Assembly (NCBI GenBank): GCA_035235625.1
Contig: CP141148.1
Coordinates: forward strand, 5,079,001-5,143,000
Direction: 5' to 3'
Length of the DNA stretch: 64,000 nucleotides
Source of the DNA: Saururus chinensis
Lineage: Eukaryota > Streptophyta > Magnoliopsida > Piperales > Saururaceae
This document shows positions 37,315 through 48,740 of the stretch, piece after piece; the first letter of the stretch is position 1, and the number at the start of each line of letters is the position of its first letter. The notes beneath the pieces are model-generated. The model made no database searches and was not told the DNA's origin. It saw only the letters and a list, made by a program, of their open reading frames with translations. A program made the translations under genes and the position numbers.

Positions 37315-38179
37315 TCTTGATAAACCGTTTTTTCATAGTTTAAGTTTATCCGAAAACAATGTCATCTAACAATGCTACCTTCAAATCTTGGTGGAGATAT
37401 ATTTGCTCATTTATCCGCATGCATCAAAATACTCCTAAATAATCTATTTCTTAACAATAACAAAGAGATCAATGATCATATCTCAATTAGTTGGGTTGTT
37501 GTGGCTTGTCTAGAACGTCAAGCTATCCAATCCCCAACTCCACTTTTCTCTCTAGCATTGTGATCTTTCCCTAGAGCCGCGTAAGCCATTGTTTGGGTTC
37601 CTTGTAGCCCAAAAAATAAAAACTTCAATAAGAGTTTAATTTAATCCGTTTGTTAGGATTAGTATGACACCTTGGACTTAGAGAGTAAGCATTTGATCAT
37701 TTGAAGAAGCTTAAAAACCACCTGGAATGCATTTGCCCATAATTTATTTCAAAGTGTCGGCCACAGACCTATCTAGTGTGGGTCAGTGCCACCACGCTTT
37801 CCACATTGGAGAGTCACCATTTCGCCACGGAGCAAGAAACACCCGCTTTTAAGTCAGATGAAGCCTCACGTGGATACAATCACACTTAGGGTACTTAAGA
37901 GCTCATTGAGTCATGTATCCTTGACTCTCTTACTTTGGACCACTATTCTATATTTGGTGGGCCCCACAAAATATGTTGATCATTTAGAAAATAATATAGA
38001 AGAAAAAAAGAACCATTGCCACGCTCCACTGTTACTCATTTATCTCAAATAAATATTACAAATTCTTTCATATCCATTATACTTTCTTTCATTGGCTGCG
38101 CAAATATGACTCACAAACCCACCTTATTGTTTGACTTTTCCTACTCTTTTAAGTTTCGTGAGTTAATAATATTTAAGAT
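37315..38179. other. Intergenic DNA, no gene recognised
   Basis: No domain-bearing frame. Short frames at 37372-37563 and 37786-38207 resemble nothing I recognise. Confidence 0.5.
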
Positions 38180-38335
38180 CGATGATGTACACTCTAGCGC
38201 ATATTAATATTTGTAATATCTATCAATTTTATGGATAAACGATTTTTATGTAAAATTGATGACCTACACTCTAGCACACATTAGTGTTAGTAATATCCAT
38301 CAATCTTGTAGATAAATTGACTTCCATGTGAAACA
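38180..38335. repeat. 77-bp tandem duplication
   Basis: TACACTCTAGC recurs at 38188 and 38265. The following ~70 bp align between the two units with several substitutions, so this duplication is older than the one at 33321. Confidence 0.75.
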
Positions 38336-38423
38336 TATCCTAACTCATTAGGATAAAATGTAGGTTTGAAATTTGTAGAGGGAAAGGAGAGAATTAATAT
38401 ATACAAGGAAAGAAATTCTCCAT

Positions 38424-38524
38424 TCTTCTCAAAATAAGTGTCTTATATAATTTTTTAAAATAAATTTAAAATAAATTAAAAATATTTTATTTAAAAAATT
38501 AAATAAGACACTTAAGAAGAAGAA
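38424..38524. mobile_element. Short inverted-repeat MITE
   Basis: TTCTTCTCAAAATAAGTGTC at the left pairs with GACACTTAAGAAGAAGAA at the right, enclosing an AT-only core. The same AAAATAAGTGTCCTGTTTAA phrase occurs at about 60487, next to the LINE tail. Confidence 0.6.
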
Positions 38525-38909
38525 AAGATATGCACTCAACAGTTCGTTTAGTGCAACAGAGGGCGGGCTGCCTGGCCATCATGCAATCAAAATTGTGCCC
38601 AACCGAAATGATTACCTTTCAAAAATAATTTTAATGATCAACTAATTTGACCCAATTCGTCCAATGACTAATTGCCATGAACACGGTAAAGTAATTAAAG
38701 GCTTAAAACTACTACAATATATTACTAATCTTAATTATGGGTAGACTGAAATAGCAAGTGTGGCAAGTCTCAAGTGTGAATAATAAGCAACGAATTCATG
38801 GCCAAGATGGTTGATCACAAAATGCGTTTAATCTTCATCCTTGGCAAATGTGTACTAATACAATGCATGCCATGTATAATATAAATGTACAAGCTGTATA
38901 ATTAGCTAG

Positions 38910-39251
38910 TTAGAGGGACACAGTGATGAGCATATGGAGGCTGGCCTCATCTTGTGGGGAGAGCTGGCGGTGGTTCCGACCGGGGAGAATTTGGCTGCAG
39001 AGGAGGCGGATGGCCCGGTCCCACCGGGATCGGCCGACGGAGTCACGGCCGGGGCCGTCAGCGAGGATGCGGTGGAGGCGGAAGGTGAAGAGGGTGGATG
39101 CGGTGGAGAGGGCTTGGCAGACGCCGGGGAGGTGGCGTGCGAGTGGGAGGCAGATGTTGAAGGGCAAGAGGATGGGGCAGAGCTTGAAGAGGTGCATGAT
39201 CAACCCGTGCAGGCTCCCCCCCGCCACCGCCATCAACACATGAATCGCCAT
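38910..39251 (-). CDS. Candidate small protein of unknown function
   Basis: A single-exon frame of 113 codons on the - strand with start ATG at 39251-39249 in a good context (G at -3, G at +4). Its coding stretch is markedly GC-rich inside an AT-rich region, and the sequence upstream on the same strand reads like a normal leader. The N-terminal half (about residues 5-45) is hydrophobic (LHGLIMHLFKLCPILLPFNI) and could hold a membrane segment. The C-terminal half is Arg-rich. I recognise no domain. Overlapping frames on both strands (39058-39501 -, 38923-39332 +) are less plausible because they lack comparable start context. It may be a real lineage-restricted gene or a chance GC-rich frame. 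Confidence 0.45.
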   Translation of the reverse strand: MAIHVLMAVAGGSLHGLIMHLFKLCPILLPFNICLPLARHLPGVCQALSTASTLFTFRLHRILADGPGRDSVGRSRWDRAIRLLCSQILPGRNHRQLSPQDEASLHMLITVSL

Positions 39252-40031
39252 GACTGGCCCTCCTTGGTGCCTCAGCTCCGCTGCCCCTTCTTTCTTGTCT
39301 TTGCTTGTTTAGTGGCAGGTGTTGCTTGCTGAATATGTACTGCATCAGAGTAAAAGATACAGCTGCTTCATGGGGTGAGACTCTTTTACTCTTGAATGTT
39401 GGTGGAAAGCTCGGAAGGGACAGGAAGAAATGATGGATTTCCAAGGGCAGAGACATGAGGCCCAGCGGGCCAGACGATTGAGTTGATGTTTTTGGTATCA
39501 TGTTCTTGCATGCGTGAATGTTGTAGGGGTAAGTACGGAAAATTTATTGTGTGCCAACTCTTTTAGCTTTAGGGTGTGTTTGAATGTAAAGTAAATGAAT
39601 AAAATTTCCCTTTCTTAAGGAATCCAATTTTTTGAAAAGAAATATTTTATTTATTTATTTTATGGTTATGGTACATCGTGGAGAACATGTTTCTTCTTGC
39701 TTTTGGCTCTTTTGTTGGCGAATTCCACTTTGTTCCAAGAAAGAGATACTAGTGTATCATCATATTTCTTTATATGTAATTGTTTATTTGTAATTATTAC
39801 TTAATGGGAAAAAGCGAAAGGGTGACATAAATAGTTAGAGCTCATTGCATGGTTGTTATTAAGATATACTAAAAAGAATGTACACATATTACGTGTGTAA
39901 ATATAGATTACATAAAAATAATAATTATAAATAAAATATATATCAAATAAAAGTCTCGCATGCATAGTATAATTACAATACATACTTTAAGGGATTATAA
40001 TGATCATTAATTACACACAAAATTATAAATA
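39252..40031. other. Upstream of the 113-codon frame; AT-rich DNA
   Basis: 39252-39500 could contain the leader and promoter of the - strand frame. The rest is AT-rich with no recognised element. Confidence 0.4.
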
Positions 40032-40287
40032 CTCTACTAGCCCAAATATACACATAATTATAAATGAGTAGTGCCGTCAATTGGCGAAGAACACTCTTAT
40101 TTCATCCCACTATTACCCAATACCCCTCACTTATTTCCCCCATCAAATAATATAAAACATCTCATATCCACCACACTTCCCCTTTTCTATTAAACAAACA
40201 TATCTCATTTCCACTCCATCTTCCCCACGCCGTTGCCGAAACCGACATGACATGATTAATTTACTTATTAATTTGGGATGGAGGGAG
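40032..40287. mobile_element. Stowaway-like MITE
   Basis: 256 bp flanked by TA. The left end CTCTACTAGCCCAAATA pairs with the inverted right end TTAATTTGGGATGGAGGGAG. It is longer than the ~200-bp copies elsewhere. Confidence 0.6.
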
Positions 40288-40691
40288 TATGTTATCACTT
40301 GCAAAATATGTTTCAAAGTTAACACCATGTCCTAGCTGTTGCTGCTCACCAAAAACTTCATTTTGCTTTTTTTTATAAATTCTTGTACTACAACTTCTAA
40401 TACATGAAGAAGTCTAAGGTCATTGCTTCGATAATTTCTACTCGAAACAAAAGTAAACAAAGGGAGAGGAATGGAAATGATGAGAAGAAACTTTAGTGTG
40501 AGTTCTTTTGGGGAAGTATACTATTGAGCTTTTATTGGCTGACTAATAGGAGTATTTAGTCCCATTGAATAAGTAAATTAATCATGAACAAATTTGCCCC
40601 TTTGCATTTTCAAATGGACCTACAAATTTATAGGGAAGGAAGTTGGAGGAGCAACCATGGTGGCCAGTCGTGGCCTCCGACCAGTTGCAAC

Positions 40692-41767
<1,076 letters not shown>

Positions 41768-42660
41768 GTTACAACCATGAACTGGCAGCCTTTGGCCAAT
41801 TGTGACCATAACAATTGTCAGCTTACAACTAGCTAGGGTCATGGTCTATGTCATTGCCACATGTGTCACTGCCACCTCCACCTCCGTCTCCCTCACCAAC
41901 ACCTCCACCCCCATCTCCACCTCCATCAACAATGCCTATACTTCCGCCACCACCACCATAACCTTTGCTACCCTTTCTAAGTTGTCATCACCTCTAGCAA
42001 CATCGTCGTTGCTGCCACCTCTATTGTCGTCACACATAGTCTATAATTACTTCAATCTAAATAGAATATATATTTACTATAGCCTACATAGTGTAAACAT
42101 ACAAAAAAATTTATAATTACTATAAGTGCCACCACCACAACCGTGACTAGAGAAATTTGGCTACCAGCTGCACTATTAGTTGTGCCTAGTAGATGACGAC
42201 CAAATTTAGATATGGCTACTCTATAGCAACTAATGAATCCATAACAACAAAGCCTCGATCTAGTTTAGCCTCATAGCTAGCCATCTAGATTTACTCGCTG
42301 GCAAAGTTGTGCCACCCATAGCTAGGCTAGAAAAGCGGAGACTAGAGTGGAGCCGGTGACGCAGGGAGGGCAGAGATGAAGATGGAGCTTGCGACAAAAG
42401 GATGTAAAAAATGATGTTAGAGTTGGCAACATATGTAGGGTGGCAAAAAGGGCAACAAAGGGAGGGTGGATACGAGGTTGTGGTGGCCACAATGGTAGTG
42501 GCGATGGTGAAGATGACAACGACAAGCTGGTGGTGGAATAAGAGGCGGGAACAACATAACGGTGGCAGAAGCGGTCGGGTGGCAGGGGTTATGGTAATGG
42601 TGCTAGCAGTAGGTGCGGACAAGAAAGAACAAAAGGAAGGAGAAAGGGATAAGGAAGAAT
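41768..42660. other. Repeat-derived DNA, no gene recognised
   Basis: A CCACC/CACCTCC-rich stretch (41860-42030) and GGTGGC-rich sequence (42470-42620) occur without a recognisable domain. Probably decayed transposon DNA. Confidence 0.4.
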
Positions 42661-42669
42661 CTAATGCAC

Positions 42670-43189
42670 CGGCTCCACAAGTGCCTGTTTATAGGCGAGG
42701 TCATGGGATATCTATGTCACACGACAATGCGTCGTGTGTCGAGTAGATCTCCTTTCGTCATATGGCAACACACTATGTACCGTGATGCACGTGCCTCAAG
42801 GCGTGCTACCTAACACACATTGGGGCAATCAACACCTTTTCTTTTTTATTCTTTCATTCAAATATGATTTCTAAATTTCAAATAGCCATAACTACCTACC
42901 CCAAACTCAAATTCATTCATTCTTTGTACCGATGGACTAGTATCAACAAGCCCTATAAGGCAGGTTATCTCGTACTTTTTAGGTAGGACCCGCCCATGTA
43001 ACACACTTCATGAGGTTATAAGTTATAATCTCATAGTCCAATTTTTGTGTTCTTAGGCTCGATATGTTCGTTTAGTCGATTCCAATCAACATAATGAAGT
43101 TTCAAACATCATTTCAATTAATCTTCTACCAAAATTTGAAAATTATACCTAACCACTCATTTAAACGCTATCGGAAATAGGGTATTACA
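42670..43189 (-). repeat. LTR-like fragment
   Basis: Similar in the same order to 48055-48400, with shared TTTATAGGCGAGGTCATGGG-like and CAATCAACACC..TTTCTTTT blocks. It ends TATTACA, followed by ATTACCCCCCTTAAAAGG. On the - strand this is a purine-rich tract (AAGGGGGG) directly before TGTAATACCC, the order expected for a polypurine tract and 3' LTR. It is probably a gypsy-type LTR remnant with its far end missing. Confidence 0.5.
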
Positions 43190-44275
43190 ATTACCCCCCT
43201 TAAAAGGAATTGCATCTCCACAATTCACCCAATTTTTTCCATATTAAACATTAGAAAAGTTATTATAAAAAAGAAAAAAATATTTAAATAATAATTAAAA
43301 AAAATTATTTACCAATTTGGACCACTTTGGGAAATATTTCCCAAAGTAGTATTTCTTTTTGCCACACGGGTGCCAGTTAAGCAGCTGGCACCTACGTGGC
43401 TTTTTTTTTTAATTTTTTAGATAATTTTGTCCTTTAGAAAGACGAAATCAGGTTTAAGTTGATTTCGTCCTTCTAAAGGACTCAATCATATTAATTTTTT
43501 TTAAAAGAAAAACTGTGTGGAGGTGTGTTATGCGGGATAGACGTTTGCATGTGCACTCTCGCTACATGCACACTCTCGCTGGCATGCTAGGAAGGAGGCT
43601 GCATGAAGCAGAACACTCTCGCCGGCATGCTGGGGGAGGAGGCTAGAGTAGGAGCTCCAGCAGAGAAGAGGCTGGACCTACGAGGTGGCCTCCCGGACTC
43701 AATCCGCCGCCGCTCCGATTAAGGGTGCTAACGAGCCGAGTCAAACCGAGTTTTGAAATTTTTGAACTTGAGCTCGATTTTGAAAGTTCGGCTCGAGCTC
43801 GATTGAATAGCTTGAAGCCTAGCTCGAGCTCGGTTCGATCAAGGAGTTCGAAACTCGATTCAAGCTCGAGCTCGAAAATACACCATTGTAGCTCAAACCT
43901 ATGTTCGAATTGAGCTCAAATCCCAATTATAACCCAAATAATTTTTTACTATAAAAAACCATATTAATTTAAAAAATCACATCAACATTACAAAAATAAA
44001 AAAGTTTATAACAACTATAATTCCATTCTATTAAAGTTATAAGTACATGTATATATATACACACACACAGAGACGCATATACGTATGTGTGTGTGAGAGA
44101 GAAAGAATCAATTAGTGATCTAGTAGTTGCTAAGAGAAGTATAATCGTACGCACATAAGTAAAAAAGACCAATATGATTAGTTAAATTAAGAATATGCAA
44201 ATAAATTTACATATTTATATTTATTAAGATTAGAATAATTAAAGGTAGTATTTAAAAATTTAATAATATATATTA

Positions 44276-44866
44276 GAGAAATTTATTTAAATAATAATTT
44301 TTAAATAAATATTTACCAATTTAGACCACTTTGGAAAATATTTTCCAAAGTAGTGTTGCTTTTTGCCAAGCAGCTGGCGCCTGCGTGGCTTTTTTTTAAT
44401 TTTTTAATTTTATCCTTTAGAAGGATGAAATCAGTCATTGTACTGATTTCGTCCTTTACCGATTTCGTCCTTCTCAGTACTCCCCTCCCCTCTCTCTCTT
44501 CACTCTCTCTCATCACACTCTCTCTCCTCTCTCTCTACACTCACACTCTCTCTCCCTCTTCACTCTCTCTCTCTTCACTCTCTCTCCTCACACTCTCTCT
44601 CCTCTCTCTCTTCACTCTCTCTCCTCTCCTCTCTCTCTCTCCCCTTTCTTTCTACAATCTCTCTCTCTCTTCTATCTCTCCACTCTCTCCTCTTTCTCTC
44701 TCTATTCATTCTCTTAAAGAGGAGAGAGAGAAGGGAAAGAGGAGAGAGAGAGAGAGGAGAGAGTGAATAGAGAGAAAGAGGAGAGAGAAGAGAGAGAGGA
44801 GAGAGGAGAGGAGAGAGAAAGAGTGGAAAGAGAGAGTAGAGAGAGAAGATAGAGGAGAGAGAATGA

Positions 44867-44897
<31 letters not shown>

Positions 44898-45137
44898 TGA
44901 AGAGAGAGAGAGAGAGAGAGAGTAAAGAGGAGAGAGAGAGGAGGGGGGAAGAGAGGGAAATACTGATTTCGTCCTTTAGAAGGACGAAATCAAAAAAATT
45001 CAAAAAAAAGCTATGCAGGCGCCAGCTGCCTGGCTAGCGCCTGCGTGGCAAAAAACAATACCACTTTGGAAAATATTTCCCAAAGTGGTCTAAATTGGTA
45101 AATATTTTTTTAAAAATATTATTTAAATAAAATTTTC
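44276..45137. mobile_element. Foldback Mutator-like element FB-B
   Basis: 862 bp, almost entirely one inverted repeat centred near 44710. The ends GAGAAATTT / AAAATTTTC pair, with the exact 9-bp target duplication TATATATTA (44267-44275 and 45138-45146). Each arm runs from AT-rich end to the CTTTGGAAAATATT block, a GCGCCTGCGTGGC block and TCGTCCTT units. Then a CT-rich tract (about 44480-44715) pairs with a GA-rich tract (about 44718-44960). Long frames across these tracts are simple-sequence artefacts. Confidence 0.9.
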
Positions 45138-45306
45138 TATATATTATATAGATCAATAAGGGTATAATAGGAATAAAATAATTTTTCATACCTACATTCT
45201 CAATTTTATTAGTTGTAGAATTTATATTTATTTTAAATTTAATAATATAATATAGATATTATATACAATAATATATAATATATTACATACTATATATTAA
45301 TGTATA

Positions 45307-46046
45307 GGGAAATTTACTTAAATAATAATTTTTTAAAAAATATTTACCGATTTATATCACTTTTTCCAAAGTGGTGTTGCTTTTTGTCACGCGGTGCTAG
45401 CCAAGCCTGCGTGGTTTTTGTTGAAATTTTTTTTTATTTCATCCTTTAGAATGACGAAATCAATACTGTGTATCAATACTTCCCTCTCTCCCCTCCCCTC
45501 CTCTCTCTCTCTCTTCACTCTCTCTCTCCCCCTCTCTTCTCTCCTCTATCTTTCTCTCTCTCTCCTCTTTCCCTTGTCTCTCTCCTCTTTCTCTCTCCTC
45601 CTTAAGACAATGAATAGAGAGAGAGAGTGGAGTGAGAGAGTGAAGAGAGAGAAAGAGGAGAGAGAGACAGTGACTAAAGGGAGAAGTAGAAGAGAAGAGA
45701 GAGAGAGTGGAGGGATAGAAGAGAGAGAGTGTAGAAAGAAAGAGGAGAGAGAGTAGAGAGAGTGAGAGGAGAGAGAGCGAGGAGAGAGAGAGTGAAGAGA
45801 GAGAGAGAGGAGAGTGGAGAAAGAGAGAGGAGGAGAGAGAGGGAAGTACTGAAATCAGTACACAGTATTGATTTCATCATTCTAAAGGACAAAATAAAAT
45901 TTTTTTTTTTTAAAAAGACCACGTAAGCACTAGCTGCTTGGCTGGTGCCTGCATGGCAAAAAGCAACACCACTTTGGGAAATATTTCCCAAAGTGGTCTA
46001 AGTTGGTAAATATTTTAAAAAAAATTATTATTTAAATAAAGTTCCC
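45307..46046. mobile_element. Foldback Mutator-like element FB-C
   Basis: 740 bp with termini GGGAAATTTA / inverted GGGAACTTTA and the exact 9-bp target duplication TAATGTATA (45298-45306 and 46047-46055). It has the same arm order as FB-B with a shorter CT/GA core. The two lie 160 bp apart in the same hAT-like element. Confidence 0.9.
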
Positions 46047-46639
46047 TAATGTATATATAGTATATATTTGTACAAAATAATATAAAATATTATAGGTATA
46101 TGAAAAGTGAAAGGTAAAAAAATTATATAATATAGGTATAATATATTAATATATAACAAGTAATATATAACAAATCGAGTCAAGTTCGAACTGAGCTTCG
46201 AGTCGAACCGATCATATTTCGAGTTGAGTCGATTCGAGCTGGACTATGTTCGAACTCGGCTCGTTTACTTTCGAGTCCGAACCGAGCTCGAGCCGAGCCA
46301 GTTCAGCTCGACGAGCTGGCTCGACTCGTTAGCAGCCTTAGCTCCGATGCCTACCACACCCCAGAGGAGCGGTAAATCTCGCTCTGCAATTCTCCGCCTC
46401 CCATTTCTAAGGAGCTATGGCCCCACTCTGTGCTCGTCCTCGGTGGTTTCATGTTTGAAGCATTGGAGTCTGGGATGGGAGTTCTGTTGGGATCGTCAAG
46501 GGATTAGGAGTCGTCTCCTTCCTTGTCTTGGTATGTGGCCCTCAGATCATCCATTGCAGGCACAACACCTAATTGAGAGGGAGGCGATGAGGGAGGAAGA
46601 GGACGGAGAAGCACTGTCCCGGCCCAGCTGCCCCTGTTT

Positions 46640-47420
46640 CTTCAGCTCTTGGATGACTGTATTCGGAACGGAAAACCAACACCATAGCTGACCCAGCTCG
46701 ACCACTGAGTCATCCACTTTGGGGCCACGTCTTGGACCCATTCCGGGAGGCGGAGGGAGAAGGTGGCATAGAGGTTGCGGGTGACACGAAAGGCCCTGTC
46801 TGGGATGGAGACGAGTTGAGAGCGGACATGGCCGTGGTGGCCGGATCGGAGTTGAAGGTGTGGTAAGCGCCCTGGACGAACTCCCCTTATCGGACGATCT
46901 CGTGACAGAGGTGCTCTTTGTAGTATATGATTATATGATGTCATTTTGTGGAAGGAGACCATCAGTTTCTTCATCTACGAGGGTCCAGTCATCCTCACCG
47001 GGCCTGATGTAGGCTAGGCGTGCCAGTCCTTGGACTAGACGATGGCCACCACGAGGTAGCTTTTGGAGCCAATGTTCGGGCTGTAGGTCAGTATCACCTT
47101 CTCAATGAAGTCCCCGAATGTCAACAGGAGCAGTAGCCGGACCTGCTCCCCGGACAGTGGGTTCAAGAGGTGGATCTGCAGCAACGCCTTCCCTGGGATT
47201 CATGCAAGTGGATTTCAAAGACCTGGCCCAAGGCTAGGTCAAAAATTCATCTCACGTCGGAGTTGTTCTCCTCGTCGAGCATGAGCCTCAGGAGGGACGA
47301 TTCCTTGATGGTCTGGATAGGCAAGCCGAACTAGTTGTGCTGCAACATGAGGGATCTCCATGACTTGCATACTGCACCGAAGTGAGCCATCGTAATCGTT
47401 AGTGTGCACCACCTAAGGAA
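46640..47420 (-). pseudogene. F-box / DUF295-type gene fragment inside FB-A
   Basis: Read on the - strand, 47390 downward gives HFGAVCKSWRS, the end of a plant F-box of the DUF295 class. DLALGQVFEIHLHESQGRRCC (about 47220-47280), IHLLNPLSGEQVRL and DFIEKVILTYSPN (about 47070-47190) and [12 protein letters not shown] (near 46790) follow. This is the order of the DUF295 domain. Stops interrupt it (for example near 47320, 47250, 47030 and 47010), the frame changes several times, and the start of the F-box is lost. Family members are F-box proteins of SCF ubiquitin ligases; this copy cannot encode one. Its place between foldback arms suggests capture by the transposon. Confidence 0.7.
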
Positions 47421-48054
47421 AAATTTATGCCAGTGAAGAGGAAGACGAGCAGTGTGCAGAAACCATAGATCCGAGCGGTGGAGAAACCATGGCGAGCAAC
47501 TTAAAATTCCTGAAATGGACGCTTAAGCAGCTGTGCCATATGCAAGCGAGGTTGAAGCCATGGAGGACGCCTCTGGGATGGCTCTCCCGTGGGGTGGCGG
47601 GGTCGGTGTCGTTTTGGTTGTAGAGAAGAAGTTTGTCGAGGTCGGAGTGACAGTAATTTCGTCCTTTAAAACGATGAAATCACTTATTAGGTGATTTCCT
47701 CCTTTAGAAGGATAAAATCAAATTATTTTTTATAAATTAATTTTGTGGTTTGGAAGGACAAAATTAAGTTAATTTCGTCCTTCCAAATGATGAAATTATA
47801 TAATTTTTTTTTAAAAAAATCATGCAGGCACCAACCAATTGGCACCTATGTGGCAAAAAATAATATCACTTTAGGAAATATTTTCTAAAGTGATTTAATT
47901 TAATAAATATATTTTTTTAATTATTATTTAAATAATTTTCCCTTTTGAATTACTACAAACTTAGAATCAAAATTTATATATAATCGATAATACTTTTAGC
48001 ATGTGGCAGATTGCTACATTCTTGCAAATAGATTATTTGCGTTGAATTACCATT

Positions 48055-48420
48055 TGTAACACCCTAGGTCCCTAATTGTCTATTTATAGGTGGGGTCATG
48101 GGACGTCTACACGTTACATGGTGTGCAACTTACCACGCATCACAAGACAACATGCTAAGTGTGTTTTGTGTGGCATGCTATCATCAGTACGCTGACGCAA
48201 TCAACACCATTTCTTTTCTTTTTTTAATACAAATTTGATTTCCAAATTTTAAACAGCTATAACTCTGAACCCCAAACATGGATTCATGCCTTTTTAGTAT
48301 CAATGGATTTGTATTGACAATCCTTATGAAACAAGACCTTACATAGGTAGGTTATCTCGTAAGTAAAAACCAATATATAGGTAGATTATCTTACACTTTC
48401 CTTCTACACCAACAACCTAT
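48055..48420. repeat. LTR-like fragment related to 42670-43189
   Basis: Starts TGTAACACCCTAGGTCCC. It shares TTTATAGG..GGTCATGGGA, CAATCAACACC and AGCCATAACT-like blocks with the fragment left of FB-A. The similarity fades after about 48400. It may be the other half of an LTR separated by FB-A, or an independent fragment. Confidence 0.45.
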
Positions 48421-48467
48421 TATATGAACAATCATGACATGCGCCATATCATATTAGAGTCCCGTTT

Positions 48468-48648
48468 ATATGAGCCCGGGCTCACGTGTTTTGGCATGCA
48501 CCTGGGCTCATTCGGCTGTCGGATAAATCCGACGGCTTATCAAACTCACGGGGCATTTAAACCCGTGAGTTTGATGGGCCATCGGATATAAATTTGATGG
48601 CTCAATGAGCCCAGGCGCATGCCGATATGCGTGAGCCCAGGCTCATAT
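48468..48648. repeat. Long hairpin (about 86-bp arms, short loop)
   Basis: The left arm begins ATATGAGCCCGGGCTCACG and the right arm ends CGTGAGCCCAGGCTCATAT. Inner arms ATCAAACTCACGGG and CCCGTGAGTTTGAT pair exactly around a CATTTAAA-like loop near 48558. Mismatches are scattered. It could be a small foldback MITE or a transcript hairpin. No microRNA family was recognised. Confidence 0.75.
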
Positions 48649-48740
48649 TAACTTTTTCCATCATATTAATGATATGTCATGCGCCTGAGCCCAGGCTCAT
48701 ATTAACTTTTTCCATCATATTAATGATATATATGATGTAT
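48633..48740. repeat. 54-bp tandem duplication at the hairpin edge
   Basis: GAGCCCAGGCTCATATTAAC and the following TTTTTCCATCATATTAATGA occur at 48633 and again at 48687. The duplication overlaps the right arm of the hairpin. Confidence 0.85.

Larger units (their letters stand above)
43720..46340. mobile_element. hAT-like element inserted in FB-A
   Basis: Terminal inverted repeats TAAGGGTGCTAACGAG (left) and TAAGGCTGCTAACGAG (right, inverted) are flanked by the exact 8-bp duplication GCTCCGAT (43712-43719 and 46341-46348), the hAT hallmark. Subterminal GAGCTCGAG/CGAGCCGAG repeats (43730-43900, 46170-46330) fit hAT transposase-binding regions. No transposase was found. Its interior was invaded by FB-B and FB-C. 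Confidence 0.88.
43273..47942. mobile_element. Foldback Mutator-like element carrying a gene fragment (FB-A)
   Basis: Arms at 43273-43500 and about 47640-47942 are inverted copies of each other. From the outside inward they carry TTTAAATAATAATT, ATTTACCAATTT, the palindromic CTTTGG(G)AAATATTTCCCAAAG, a GGCACCTACGTGGC-type block and TTTCGTCCTT..AAGGACGAAA units. The same arms make up FB-B and FB-C, which have 9-bp target duplications, so a Mutator-like class is inferred. No duplication is visible for FB-A itself. After removal of the hAT-like insert the element is about 2 kb, and its interior holds a broken F-box/DUF295 gene, like a Pack-MULE. Confidence 0.7.

Noticed and set aside
42322-42746. 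Frames on both strands in GGTGGC-rich sequence
   Set aside because: Biased composition and an adjoining LTR fragment; no family resemblance.
44353-45003. Long frames on both strands across the CT/GA core of FB-B (Ser/Leu-rich and Glu/Arg-rich)
   Set aside because: Simple-sequence translation of a pyrimidine tract and its mirror; no domain and no start context.
45394-45991. Similar Ser/Leu-rich frames in FB-C
   Set aside because: Same cause: CT/GA low-complexity sequence in a foldback element.
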